Assembly (NCBI GenBank): GCA_037892935.1
Contig: JAYXKI010000010.1
Coordinates: forward strand, 1,054,001-1,118,000
From: Phlebopus portentosus
Lineage: Eukaryota > Basidiomycota > Agaricomycetes > Boletales > Boletinellaceae
Direction of reading: 5' to 3'
Length of the DNA: 64,000 bases
A program made the position numbers and the translations under genes. Of this stretch, positions 1 through 11,500 are shown in pieces; position 1 is the stretch's first letter; each line of letters begins with the position of its first letter. The notes beneath the pieces were generated by a model that made no database searches, had not been told where the DNA came from, and saw only the letters and a program-made list of their open reading frames with translations.

Positions 1-1502
1 ATACGCAGTTCGCCAACGATTAAGTGGCTCGGCATAACCATACGAAACTTACACGATTTTACACCACACATCCAAGACCGACTTCATCGAGCGGAACTAA
101 CCTTCAATGCTCTGAAGTGGTTATCGACATCCAATATCGGACTCAAAGCCGAACACCTACGCATATATTATTTCAACATCATACGTCCAGTCATGTTGTG
201 GGGCTTACCGGTCTGGTACCCACGACAACCACATCTTATTTCAAAATTTCAAAAATTACATAATCAATGCTTACGTTGGATCGGTGGATTCTTTCAACGA
301 TCTAATCACCAACTTCACGAATCACTTCTTTCTATTCTCCCTCTTCATATATATGCAGACTTTTATTCACAACAAATCAACAGCCGTATAACGGCACATC
401 GTTTTTATACCCCCCCTTTCACCCCGTTCTAACGAAACTCTTTTACTTTTCCCAATATTCTCCCAATTATTCGAACAAGAAAACCACAACTCGAACCAAC
501 TTTCACTATTCACCATTATCGTTCTTTTCCATATCGTGGCAACGTATTTGAGATACGTTTCCAAACTAACCCTTTAACATTTTCTGCTTTTCATATTCCT
601 CATGACTCTCCTCCATATGCGATACTTCACCTACAATTTTCAGACTGCCTGGACATTCAGAACGGCTTTCTTATCACCCTCCTCCGTATCGTCCATCAAA
701 CTAACAACATTCAACTTCTTCTTCATTCCCCGATCTATTTCATCTTCCCGAATTATGCACAGCTACTATCAGCATTGACATTAAGTCATGATGATACTCG
801 CCAATCACTTTATTCCTTTGTTTCTTCACTTCCACTCCTACGTCTTCAAATTTTTTCTACTTCACAATTTCTTACCATTCCGATCAGAGAAATGGAGGCA
901 AAAGAGATACCGGTAGAGGACCCGTTGGTTCTACCTGTCACTTCTGCTACGGGTATAAAGGCCTGGCTCAAAGATACTGCATATACACGCGTATGGCCAG
1001 AAACCTTTTTACCATGGTTTCAAGCACGAAACGACTACCACGATCATCCAGGACGTACATTATTGACACAACTCACTCATCGACCCAAACCACCCATTAC
1101 TTTCCCATGGACACGCCAAGCAGAAACCCGTATGCTTCAGGCGTTATCCAACGCTGCTCTTACTCGATCATACCTACATCTTATACAACAACAACCATTT
1201 CCGGTATGTCGCAGATGTGGCGAAGTCGACAACGTCCGACACAGACTCACTACGTGTCCCAAATACCGACTACTACGCACACGAGCCATCGGTACTCCGA
1301 GCACAAATGATCCTAGTCAACTTTACCAACCCACGCTTGAATGCCAACAGTTCTTTACCGAAGTCTTCAAACCTCCATGAATCTGGTCTGATTTTTTCCC
1401 GACAAGGGTTTTTTCATATACCATTTTTCCCCACGTAAATACATACAACTGATGATTACTTCATGTACTTAAATACGTTCCACAACAATATTATACTCTT
1501 TA
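1..1502 (+). mobile_element. LINE-type retrotransposon, 3' part (RT C-terminus, zinc knuckle, 3' UTR)
   Basis: Frame 1 is open from the window edge to the stop at 1378-1380, apart from one TAA at 430-432. The first 140 codons resemble the region that follows the reverse-transcriptase palm in fungal non-LTR elements, with short motifs such as IKWLGI, IIRPVMLWG, CLRWIGG and SILPLHIYA. The last 80 codons carry the cysteine/histidine knuckle typical of LINE C-termini (CRRCGE, then H and C in RHRLTTCPKY). A second copy at 17480-18031 matches its last ~140 codons, with about 85% identity over the final 82, and shares its 3' UTR to the same end point. The palm and any endonuclease lie left of the window. 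Probably an inactive copy, with direction of transcription +. Whether the single stop is real or marks a local frame change cannot be decided here. Confidence 0.8.
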
Positions 1503-2345
1503 TTACCAGCTATTCTTCTCAGTTCTCTGCCGTCCCTTCCAAAGACTCATTCCGAACCCTTAGAAATTTTGATCGAAACGGGTGAGCTCTCATCCGATTG
1601 GCTCTTTTTTCCATTTTGGGTAACATTTTCATGGTTTGGAAATGAGTTTTTGTCCGGTGTGTACCCTTGTCTACGAAGGAATCCCGATGTCCCTGCGCAA
1701 GAAAACATAACGTACATGTCCCTCCCTACATACAATATTAATACACATACCCAGTACCCCCATCTCCACGACGAACTTCCTGAACTTCACGAAGCGTAGG
1801 AAGCGAAACGAAGTTGTGAACAATATGTATTCTGATACCTACTTGATGTCTGATACATCGAGTCGACAAGAAGCATCAACCCTGCCCTAAAGAGCTTATC
1901 TCGCACATCTGCTTCTCCGCCCCCGTCAATACTAGTGGTAGATATCTCCATCTGGGTCTGGTTCATAAATAAGTAAATAAAGAACCTAAACAACAAATTT
2001 GACGCCTCACGGCTACGGCTACGGAGTGGAACCTGAGCAAGGAACGGCCCGGGATTGGCTTCGAAGCATCTTCGCCATCTCATCAAGATACTTACATACA
2101 TACAAACGTATGTATTCAAGGGTATGTATGTGTATATATATATATGCGTACGGCAAAGACGCTAGTAAATACGGCGGGACGGGTCACAAAGCGTTATTCC
2201 GCCGCTCCCAGGCCCAAAAGACGACCGGGAAGTAGCGGTTTTGGCTAATATCAAACTCCTTTCTTCCTTTCCTTTGGCCAGGTGGACGAATACGGTTCTC
2301 TCCAATCAAATCAAATCAGATTCAATTTAATGAGGGTTGGATTGG

Positions 2346-2365
2346 TACTGTACTGTACTGTACTG
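2346..2365. repeat. Pentanucleotide microsatellite (TACTG)4
   Basis: Four perfect tandem copies of TACTG are visible on the + strand in non-coding DNA. Confidence 0.9.
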
Positions 2366-2489
2366 TGCTTTGGCAATTGAGCAGGACCGGGTAACGGCAA
2401 TGGTTACGGCAATGCAGGACGAACGAACGAACGGGGATGGGGGAAGAATTGCCTTCGTCTTCGCTGCTAGTACTGGACAAATTGTGTTT

Positions 2490-2517
2490 CGTGCTCGTGC
2501 TCGTGCTCGTGCTCGTG
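2490..2517. repeat. Hexanucleotide microsatellite (GTGCTC)n
   Basis: Four perfect GTGCTC units plus partial units at both ends. It is not in a supported coding frame. Confidence 0.9.
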
Positions 2518-4391
2518 TCTATTGGATGCCGTGGGTGGTTTGAGTGTGGTGTGGTGTTCGTCCCTTCGTCTCTCGTCGAATTCAATTCAATCAAGTAGTG
2601 GGAGGGAGAAAAGCTAATTCATGCCGTCCATCCATCCCAACTTATTTCGAACTTACCTGGCACATCTGCACCCCGGTTCGAGCTGTGCAGCCTTCTGTTG
2701 TTCAGTCGCGCTGAAGTTTGTTCTGTGTATCTATACAGAATCTCTCTCTTATCCCAACTTTCCACCTTAACCTTACCAATCCTTCCCACCTCCCTTACTT
2801 CTTCGCCTTCCCTGCTCTCCCCTACCCGCTTCCCTTCTTTTTGCTCTGATGGGGGGGAGGAAGCGTTGTTGATGGGCATGATTGTTTCTAGTTGGATCCC
2901 TGGTCCGGTCTGGTTTGAGTTGGGTTGGGTGTGCGTTAAGGTGCAGCAACGTGTTGCAGTCGGCGGCATGTTCCCGTGTTGACGTGTTCTGCCAGTCGAA
3001 GCACCAAAAGCGTGTATCTCCGTGGTCCTTGGTGTTCTTTTCCTGCCAATGCCTGTGGTTCCTGCTCCGTTCCCGCTCCAGCAATAGACTATTGGAAGCC
3101 TAGGGAGAACTCCCGCGCCTGTGTTCGTGACTGGCTGCTCATCTTTTTTGCCTGCCAGTAGTTGACTGGCCTGGGATATCGATGATGATTGGATCGCTAC
3201 CCAACTGGAAAAAAAAAATCCTGTTTGCTGATTGGATACACCAACTTTGATTTTGATTTCAAATCGACGTTCTCAATCTGAAGTGCACGGGTGTGCCTTC
3301 CGCTGTCTTGCTTGCTAAGTTGCTTACGGATCGCATCGATAGGATTCAAAGGTCCAGAGTTCCCTTGATTGAACGCGTGGGGCAGCGCAGATCTGATCCA
3401 GCCTTGGTTGGTTTTTAGCTTTAAAGCTATGGGTTTTGCACCCAACTCAGTTCAATTCAAGGCGAGGTGAGTGCTTCCTTCTCGATCAAGATTTCACAGT
3501 GCGGCGCCCTCCCGCTCGTCCTTGATCTTCTGTGTCCTATATCCGTCGTGGATTTTTCTGGATTTGCAGCGCAGCAAAGCCACACATGCCCCTCCCAACA
3601 AATCGTCCTCGTCGACCACCCGAATACATACATATGTGCGCCCCATTCTTTTCTATTCTTGCGCATTCCGCACTGCTTACTCACCGTCCTCACCTATCAA
3701 ACTCCTACACACTATCAAATCCCACAGTCGTATCTAATTATGAAAGCGTCTACACATGTCTTTCAGGCTTTAGAGGACCTTCAAGTTGGCTACCGCGTTT
3801 CTCTTGCAGTCGCAATCCAACACAGATCTTCTCGCCCCGCCCATCTTAGTACTGACCCATGCCCACGCCCACGCTTCAAGCCCCTTTTCTTTCCTTCCTT
3901 TTTTTTTCCAAGCCCTCCTTCCTACTTCCTTTCTGTTCTCTTTCTAAAGATAGTCGGCACCCCCAAGTCGCAAGTCCCGCACTCTTTTTGGAGTTGCTCC
4001 CTCTCTACGATCCCTTCGCCCTTCCTTCGTTCCTTCCTCGAGTTTCTTGTCCCACCACTGACTTACTCCCTCAAGCTCTCCTTTTTCCCACCGATCTTCA
4101 AGGAAGGGAGAGTGAAGACCTTTTATGTTTATATAAAGGTGTTCTTCCCAGTATGGCACAGCATGCGAATACAAGTACGAGAATGTTTTGATTTTCACCG
4201 TTTACGTTGGGGTGTCTGTCCGTGTGCCTTGATTGTGATCTTGCCGCATGGTTCTTCTCTTGAGGTCTCTCACCTTTTACGACGAGTCTGGTCTAGGCGT
4301 GCTCTAAGTATGTGTGCTGTCCATATTCCCGGTATTCAGCGGTGATATTCCCTGCGTCGGTGACCGTCGGTCCTCCGTCGTCGATTAGTCG

Positions 4392-4615
4392 GTCGGGCGC
4401 ACTCGGTCGAAGGAAGACAGACCGAGTAATTGAATAAGTAAGGTTTCTGTGAAGTGTGTGTGTGTGTCTATTGTAAGTAGCTTGCCTGATCTGCATTGAC
4501 CCCGCCTTGTCGGGCGCACTCGGTCGAAGAAAAGTATATTGAGTCGGTGAATAAGTAAGGTTTCTATGAACTGTCTGTGTCTATGTAAGTAGCTTGCCTG
4601 ATCTGTATTGACCCC
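4392..4615. repeat. Direct tandem duplication, unit about 117 bp
   Basis: Unit 1 starts at 4392 and unit 2 at 4509, each beginning GTCGGGCGCACTCGGTCGAA. Both then share blocks such as GAATAAGTAAGGTTTCT, GTAAGTAGCTTGCCTGATCTG and ATTGACCCC in the same order. Differences are a few substitutions and a shortened GT run in unit 2 (GTGTGTGTGTGTGTCTATT in unit 1). This is a recent local duplication with no coding content that I recognise. Confidence 0.85.
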
Positions 4616-4761
4616 CTTCTCCTGCGCCGCCTCGCCGAATCTGTTCTGATCCTGTTCTAGGACGGGAAGACGAGCTAAGCCTTTTCTTGTTGTTGTTCGT
4701 TGTTCGCTGTTTCGTCTTCGCTGGTCAAATGAAACGGGAGAAGGCGAAGACATGACTGACC

Positions 4762-4792
4762 GAATGAATGAATGAATGAATGAATGAATGAA
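4762..4792. repeat. Tetranucleotide microsatellite (GAAT)7
   Basis: Seven uninterrupted GAAT units plus a partial unit in non-coding DNA. Confidence 0.9.
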
Positions 4793-5086
4793 CGAGCTAT
4801 GTACGTCGTAAGTACATACTGTACTATCCTCGTTACGTGCGAGCGCATCTCTCTCTTCTCGTTCCTTGTCTTTTCTCTTTCTTGTTACGTGTGCCTCTTC
4901 TGAAAAAAAAAACTCTTCTCTGAACTCTAACCCTCTTCTGAGCCGGTTGCTATGCTTCTCGAAGTCGCTCTTTGGTGTGATCCTGTGAGTCTCCCCCGTA
5001 CCCGATTAGTATTGATTGATTTTACTCTTTCCCTTCAATGACCCAATGTATGTATATTGCATGTATGTATGTATCCCGTCTGTATG

Positions 5087-5225
5087 CTCCCTTCCTCCTT
5101 CCTCTTCCTCTTCCTCTTCTCATCTATTCGTCTCTCTCTCTCTTCGAGAGTTATTTTCATTTTTTTTCTTACTTTTTTTCTTACATATGTCCTTTTCGTT
5201 CTTTCATATACCTATTTTCGCTGTT
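5087..5225. repeat. Pyrimidine-rich tract
   Basis: Almost pure C/T on the + strand with embedded CTTCCT and CTCT runs. It is low complexity. The overlapping open frames of about 100 codons are products of this composition. Confidence 0.7.
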
Positions 5226-8200
5226 TGTATTTCCCTGCTGCTCTTTGTTTCTCTTCGCTTCCTCCCGGGAGCCATCTTCAGGACTCTTCAGGACTCCCAA
5301 CGTTTCCAGACTCGAATTTCACCGTTATAGGTACACGTAGAGCGCCTTCTACTTGAAGTATCCGTATTTTCGCAGAGCAATCCATCAACTAGAACAAGTC
5401 GTCGGCGATGGCCATAGATAAAATCAAAGACCGGAATCTAAAAAAATGGTGGAATATGGAAGGACGCAGAGCAGCTCGCTTGCCATAGCCCCCCCGCGTA
5501 TGAAATTTTATAAATCAGAATTTCGTATACGCCACTATAAATACGCATGGTGCATACTGGCATGCTGTGTGTGAATAATATAACTACGACTACGATTGCA
5601 TGTGAGGAGTTCCCGCCCGCCGCCGCCACAGAAATGCGGAGCGGGCAGCGCGTCATGATGGGAATCATTATTAATATTACTGTTACGATGATATTTTAAT
5701 TAATAGTACTATTTGTATATCAATGTATGCATGGTACTTGTCTGGTCTTGGTGTAATGATTAATATTGGCATGTTTATCCGTATGGGCCACACTGATCTG
5801 CTTCATATCATTGATTCATGATCTTCGTTGGGATGTCATGATCTTATCGTCGGTGAAATATACATGTACATGAATATAAGTGTGGTTCGGTACGAATATG
5901 ATAAGTAAATGAAATTATTATTATTTATTATCCAAGTTTCGTTTACTAGTATTCTAGACCTAGCACTACTACATATAAGAGTTCGGGCTTACCTCAATAT
6001 TATGAAACCGTATTTACTGTACGAACGATAGTCAGGCAAGTGGCCGACGCGTCCGGGTCCGGCAAAAAGACTTATGAAGCCAGAAGGTACAATACAGTAC
6101 CCCGAGAAGAACACTCGCAAAGCTTTAAGGAAAGCTTTAAGGAAGAGGTATAGCCGGCGGTAAACTCGGGGGCCGCCAATCCGACGTATCGCCCATTGCA
6201 AGCTCCGTTCATTGGTAAGAAGACTTCGTCAATATAATACTAAGTCTTGCGCATGATCGCATTCTCCGCACTACGATCACTTCGTGCTCGATCACAAATA
6301 TAATGTTATTAGAAAAAGAGAGAGAAGGGGGAGGAAAGAGAGAAGTAAGCACTGAGTACCTGCACAGTCACAGCAGTGCAGCGCGCCAAACAGTAGTCGA
6401 TTGAAATTTTTTTAGGATAGGATGAGCAGCAGAATACTACCGAATGAGCATTTCCGCGCCCCCTCGCGCTTGTAGGCTGATTCCATAGACTTACAGTAGC
6501 TTGTGCATAGGAGAAGGTTGGAAGATAGAGGCCGAGATCGCACTGGTCGCACCGGTTTCGCACCGTATCGCACCCTGCGGGAAGGACTTCTCTCAATGAG
6601 ATGGTATCGTATTCAGTGACTTTCGCTTGCTCGATTGCGAGTTGCCCTGGCGCCTTACTTGATTTTGACTATGCACATGCAAGACCTCCAACGGTGCTTG
6701 TGGGTCAACGCCATCGAACAAGCAAATCCAAATCGCTTAGTAACAGAAAGTGTCTGGACGCGGGAGAAGCGAATGTCGGCCGGCGATGGGGCACCAGTCA
6801 TCGCACCGGCCATCATTCTGCAATGCAACAAAAGCCTAAAGTTTCGCTCGAGAGAACAGTTGATAATATGGATGGAGTCACGGAGGAATGCAATAATCTG
6901 GGGTAGCCGAGATGCGTGGTTCGGTTTGTTTGATCTTCTGAGATAAAAAAGGCAGAGCAGACGGAATAAGGTCAGCTACCACTCTTGCATCATGTTTCAT
7001 CATGATGGATGCAGAAATATAGACGATACCTCGCAAAAATTGACCCGTTGAAATAAAGAACTGATGAGTGTCTCCAGGACAACTTGTATTCGCGTTCTTG
7101 CCGAAATCTGTATCTCTGCATGAATAGCCATCACCTGCTGCCAGGTCAGAGCGTGCGCTGATTCGACTACAGCCTCTCGAATTCCATTAGCTTGTCGCTC
7201 CGAAGGATACGATCAAGACCGTACTCCGCCCGCGGTACAGATTGAGCAGATCTATGTGTTCTAATCTATTATATGCTAAGCCCGTGCGCAAGTGCAAACA
7301 GAATCTGAAAAAGGTACACAATAAGCATATACGCAAAGTGCCGTGATAGAAAATATGATGTTGTTGACCATAGTGCAATGCACGGCAAGCACTGACAAGC
7401 ATCTTCACCAGAAGAACGTTCACTGTGCATATCCGCTCTAATTTTCCGTATCTCCGCAGTAGCCAAGACATTCTAGTTGCATCAAAAGAACGACAAAGAA
7501 CCATTCGAATAGTGATGCTAATATGCTGAATGAGAACGTCTTGCGAGATCCATAACAAATCGGCTTACGACACGCGGGAGGACGTAAATGTCTCCGCAAC
7601 TGGTGAAGTCATATCTGCTTGTAAGCAACCTGGTTCGCTCACATCGAATTACCGAAGCTAGGTTGATGAAATCAAGCTCAGCTACCATTCGAGCGGAGAT
7701 TTCCTTCCGTGATCTGTTTGAATACGATAGAATATCCGATTAGAGATCTAATGGGAAGAGAAATGTCAATGACCAGCTGAATTTCAAGTGGACGACGAAA
7801 TGCTTACTGGTCTCACTTATAAAATTAGAACTCGCATCGGTAATTGGTTCATGGAGTCGATCTGTGATAAAGGGAGTCCTCATTCTGGTGTCATGACGAA
7901 CGCGCTCACTTGAGCTATTATATCAAGGGTATGAATTGCTCCAGTTTAATACGAATCGGCCAGGAGTTTGTTGTCAATTTTTTGATCCTGCGCATACTCG
8001 GACGATAAGACTTTTCATGCACCGGAGGACGTGATTGGTGATTAGTGATATATAAATGATAACCAATCAAGAAGAGATCGTACGCAAGATTCAAGACAAG
8101 GGCAGCGCAGCAGAACCGTCAGAGCCCATCGTTCACCTAAAGCTAGATAGCTAGACGGTACATGGTCCTTAATTGATTATATAATAGGGTCTTGGAGAAA

Positions 8201-8561
8201 GACGATTGTGCAACAAGATGCTGCTGTGCAAGTCTCGTTTTCTCACCATTCCAGGAGGATTCGTAAATTACTAGAAAATGGATTTGTGTCTAATCATGTG
8301 CTTCAACAGAAGGTCAAAGCATGATTCCGAATATCCGCGCAGGAGAATAAGGGTTTTGGACTCGAAGCAGACCTGTACTCGGCGCCGCAGATCCACGACA
8401 AGCTACCGTACTATGCATCGTGTTTTGCGTACTTAGGGTGCCTACCTAATCACCAGAGGTCTTCGAGAGCGTCCGTCCAGAAGGTTCCTTGAAAACACAA
8501 ACGCCACCGTTTCGTAATCGACCGCGACGTATCATGTGCTCGGAATCAGACAGTTTTCATG

Positions 8562-11500
8562 TTATCCTCCTGCAATTGATCCACGGTGTGAAGACCGCAA
8601 CACAGCCCGTTCAATCTCCGACCAGCCAGCTATGCAACCTTGAAGACGTACGCGCTCCTCAAGTGCAAGCTGGGCTGCCATGCGCGCCTGGACCATCTGA
8701 GGAGGGATATCCTGTGAAATTGAAATAACAAAAAAACAAACAAGCAAGCAATCAGCAAATCAGCTCTTACAATATCAACAACGCAAAGTGACAGAATTAA
8801 ACTCGACGATGATGCAGAAAGACATCATCGTCGTCAGCACAAGTGAGTCATCGACTAAAAAGCTTCTGACCGCAGATCATGGGATGTTCTCCCAATCTCC
8901 CACCTACTGTCATTTGCTGTGGACAATGAAAAGCATTATTTCACACAGCAGGATCTTCGGTCCATTTCTATCCACGGAAAATCATAAGCCCCATCATCAA
9001 ATCACTTCTGTGGCGCCAGATGGGTCGTGAGAACCCCAAAATAATGACGACCGGCGGCAACTAAGCGGGCGTCGAAGAATATCGTGGCGCAGGCTCGCCT
9101 AGGTTCCCACAGAAGAAGAAGTGGTCAAGTCTAGAACATTGAGAGACAGCTAGCCACAGGCGAACGCAGAGCGCTTAGAGCGCTCTTCGTGATAAACCAG
9201 GAAACAAAGATGCAAATAAATAAATAAAATGAAACACTCACGTCCACTATGTAACCGAGCTCTGCGGCATCTAAATTGGGATATGCCATGTCGCGCGACC
9301 GCGCCGCACACAGTGCGCAAACTACACGCGCTGTTGAGGCGACTAGCCGAAGTATATCAAGGCAGGCATTTTCCGGGACGTTCTTGTCATGAGCAAGTTC
9401 TGATATCAGTCCCCCTGTATGCGTTCCTGAGGAGTCGAACGACTGATATTCGGCGTCGGCGCTGCGATGTGTATCCTCCGTATCATTACCCGACGAAAGA
9501 AGAATCGGAACGTACTGTCGATCATGAAAATCAGAAATATTCTCTTCCTTTCTGGGTTGACGAGCGAGTGATCCTCGGTCAGGGTAGTTGCGCGTATCCA
9601 TGCCGGCTAAACTAGTTGTACCTGCTCTACTCTCCTGATGTTGATTATCGCGTCCCAAGTCCCCGCCGCCAGCCGCCGACAAAAGCTCAATTTCGGAGTC
9701 GGAGCTCGAATGCATTGTGTCGTCAGACTCATCACAATAATCATGGAATACGGAAAGAAGCCCAATATCTGTCCTTTGACCCTGTCGGCTCGTACCACGA
9801 GCAGATAGTGCAGAAATTTGCTTCTAGATGCAGAACACATCAGTACCAGGGACCTGACATGTGAACAATCGAGTCTCTAGCATCCACGTGGCTATACACA
9901 ACTCACCTCAGTTTTATTGATGTTTTTATCTTCACATATCCCCTTGAATGCTTCTCCCGTTTCGAGGAATTCTTTTACGTCCGCTTGCTCGTCTCCCCGA
10001 GCGAGGACACGTTGTCGCAGACCATCACTTTGGTTCGAAACGGTGCTCCCCCTTCTCGCTCGCTTTCGCAGTCTGATGGGACATTCTTCATGTCGCTGAG
10101 ACGTACGTATGAAAGGGGGTGAAAGTGCTTCCGAATCCGTTTTGCGTTCTAGCACGACAGAACAGAAGCCGAAATTTGAAGTATACGGATATTTCATCGA
10201 GCATCACGGTGAGCAAAGAGCAAAATAAATACAAAACGTCAGCGATCTGAATAACGTGAAAGTTGATAACAAGGAAGCTGATTTTGTACGAATGCAAGGA
10301 CTGATGTAGAACGACAAGAAAAGAAGAAAAGACTTTACTGACCTTTGGCGATTGAGACAAGGTTCTTCGCGTTGATATTTCCGCTGTCCGTCGCTACGTT
10401 CCCTGATGCTGACGCCGCAAAACCACTCCATACTTCTTGAGTATCATCACAAGACATTTCCGCCCGCGAATTCGAGTCCAAATTCTCTAAGGACTTCTGG
10501 ATGAAAAGTGCTTGCTGGAGGATAGTAATATCTTCAGCAACAGAAGTGCATTTGGCCGGTGCCATATCCACTTCTGAATGACAATTCCCATGAAGATGCG
10601 TGGCCAGTACTCCCGCTTGAGAAGCGTTCCCATGGAATGTGCCGGCACTTTCGTGTTCGTCTCTCTTCGGCACACTGAATGAAGGTTCTGTATCCGATCT
10701 TAATCGGCAGACTGCATCTGGAGAGATATTGAGACATGGCCGCCGCGCATGCAATGCCAACAATACACAGAAGATCCAAAGGTGGTGCGAGATTCTTGCT
10801 TCGCCATCTAGCGCAAAACATAGTTGCATACGCTTCCTTGACCAAGAAGGTGCCTGAAGAGACCATGAGAGTGGAATGAGTTAAGTTCAGGGAAAAGACA
10901 AATATGAAGGGGAATAATAGCATTTGGAAGCGGTGAATAACAGAAAAATCTTCAATAGGAAACGCGCAAAGTTTAAGTCCGTCCAGGAACGGAACAGAAA
11001 GATTAAGCTCAGTAACAGGTGACCCAGGCGAATTATAAACTTCCGGAGCTACTGGAACTAGGTGTTGCGAGATGCGAAGCAATGACTTCTCGGAGGTAGC
11101 CGCCGTTCGCATCTCCTTCGAAGATGTGGTTCCTCATATCCAGCCTTATGTCCGAGCGGCCGATGAATTGACATTGAGTCTCCGCCGCTCCAAACTGATG
11201 GGGCACCCGATTCTTGTGCCGTCCCTGACTCTTTTGTCAAAAAAAAAAAAAACACACCATCTCTGGTGAAGCAAAGCAATGTCGGCAGAGGTGCAAGCGG
11301 TGAAGAAAAACCGGCAAATAACATGGATAAGACACAGACCAATTGGGCCTGAGTGTCCGAAAACCAGGCCAGCGTCTCTCTCCAGCGAAAGTAACTTGCT
11401 GGAAGATGATATAATCACTATCCATACCACGTTCAATAAGATGCGGTGGAGCAAGTCATGAGAGTAGAAAAAAAATCTCAATCGTTCCCGCCTCATTGGA

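Larger units (their letters stand above)
1503..8561. other. Gene-poor region, no supported coding gene
   Basis: Seven kilobases without a reading frame that I can tie to a protein family or join across splice sites. Roughly 2600-5350 is rich in pyrimidines on the + strand, and 5400-8500 is AT-rich and looks like ordinary intergenic DNA. Open frames here, including 292 codons from 3467, have low-complexity Ser/Pro/Phe/Leu composition expected from CT-rich DNA. Simple repeats inside are listed separately. Decayed transposon sequence or a long non-coding transcript are both possible. Confidence 0.6.

Noticed and set aside
3467..4345. 292-codon open frame on the + strand
   Set aside because: Begins with GTG, is dominated by Phe, Ser, Pro and Leu from CT-rich DNA, and matches no family.
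4762..4792. CRISPR-like array
   Set aside because: A simple tetranucleotide microsatellite without spacers, in eukaryotic DNA.
11231..11253. Run of A as a possible poly(A) tail of a retro-inserted copy
   Set aside because: Only 13 bases, inside the unresolved middle of the SET-domain gene, with no adjoining processed copy.
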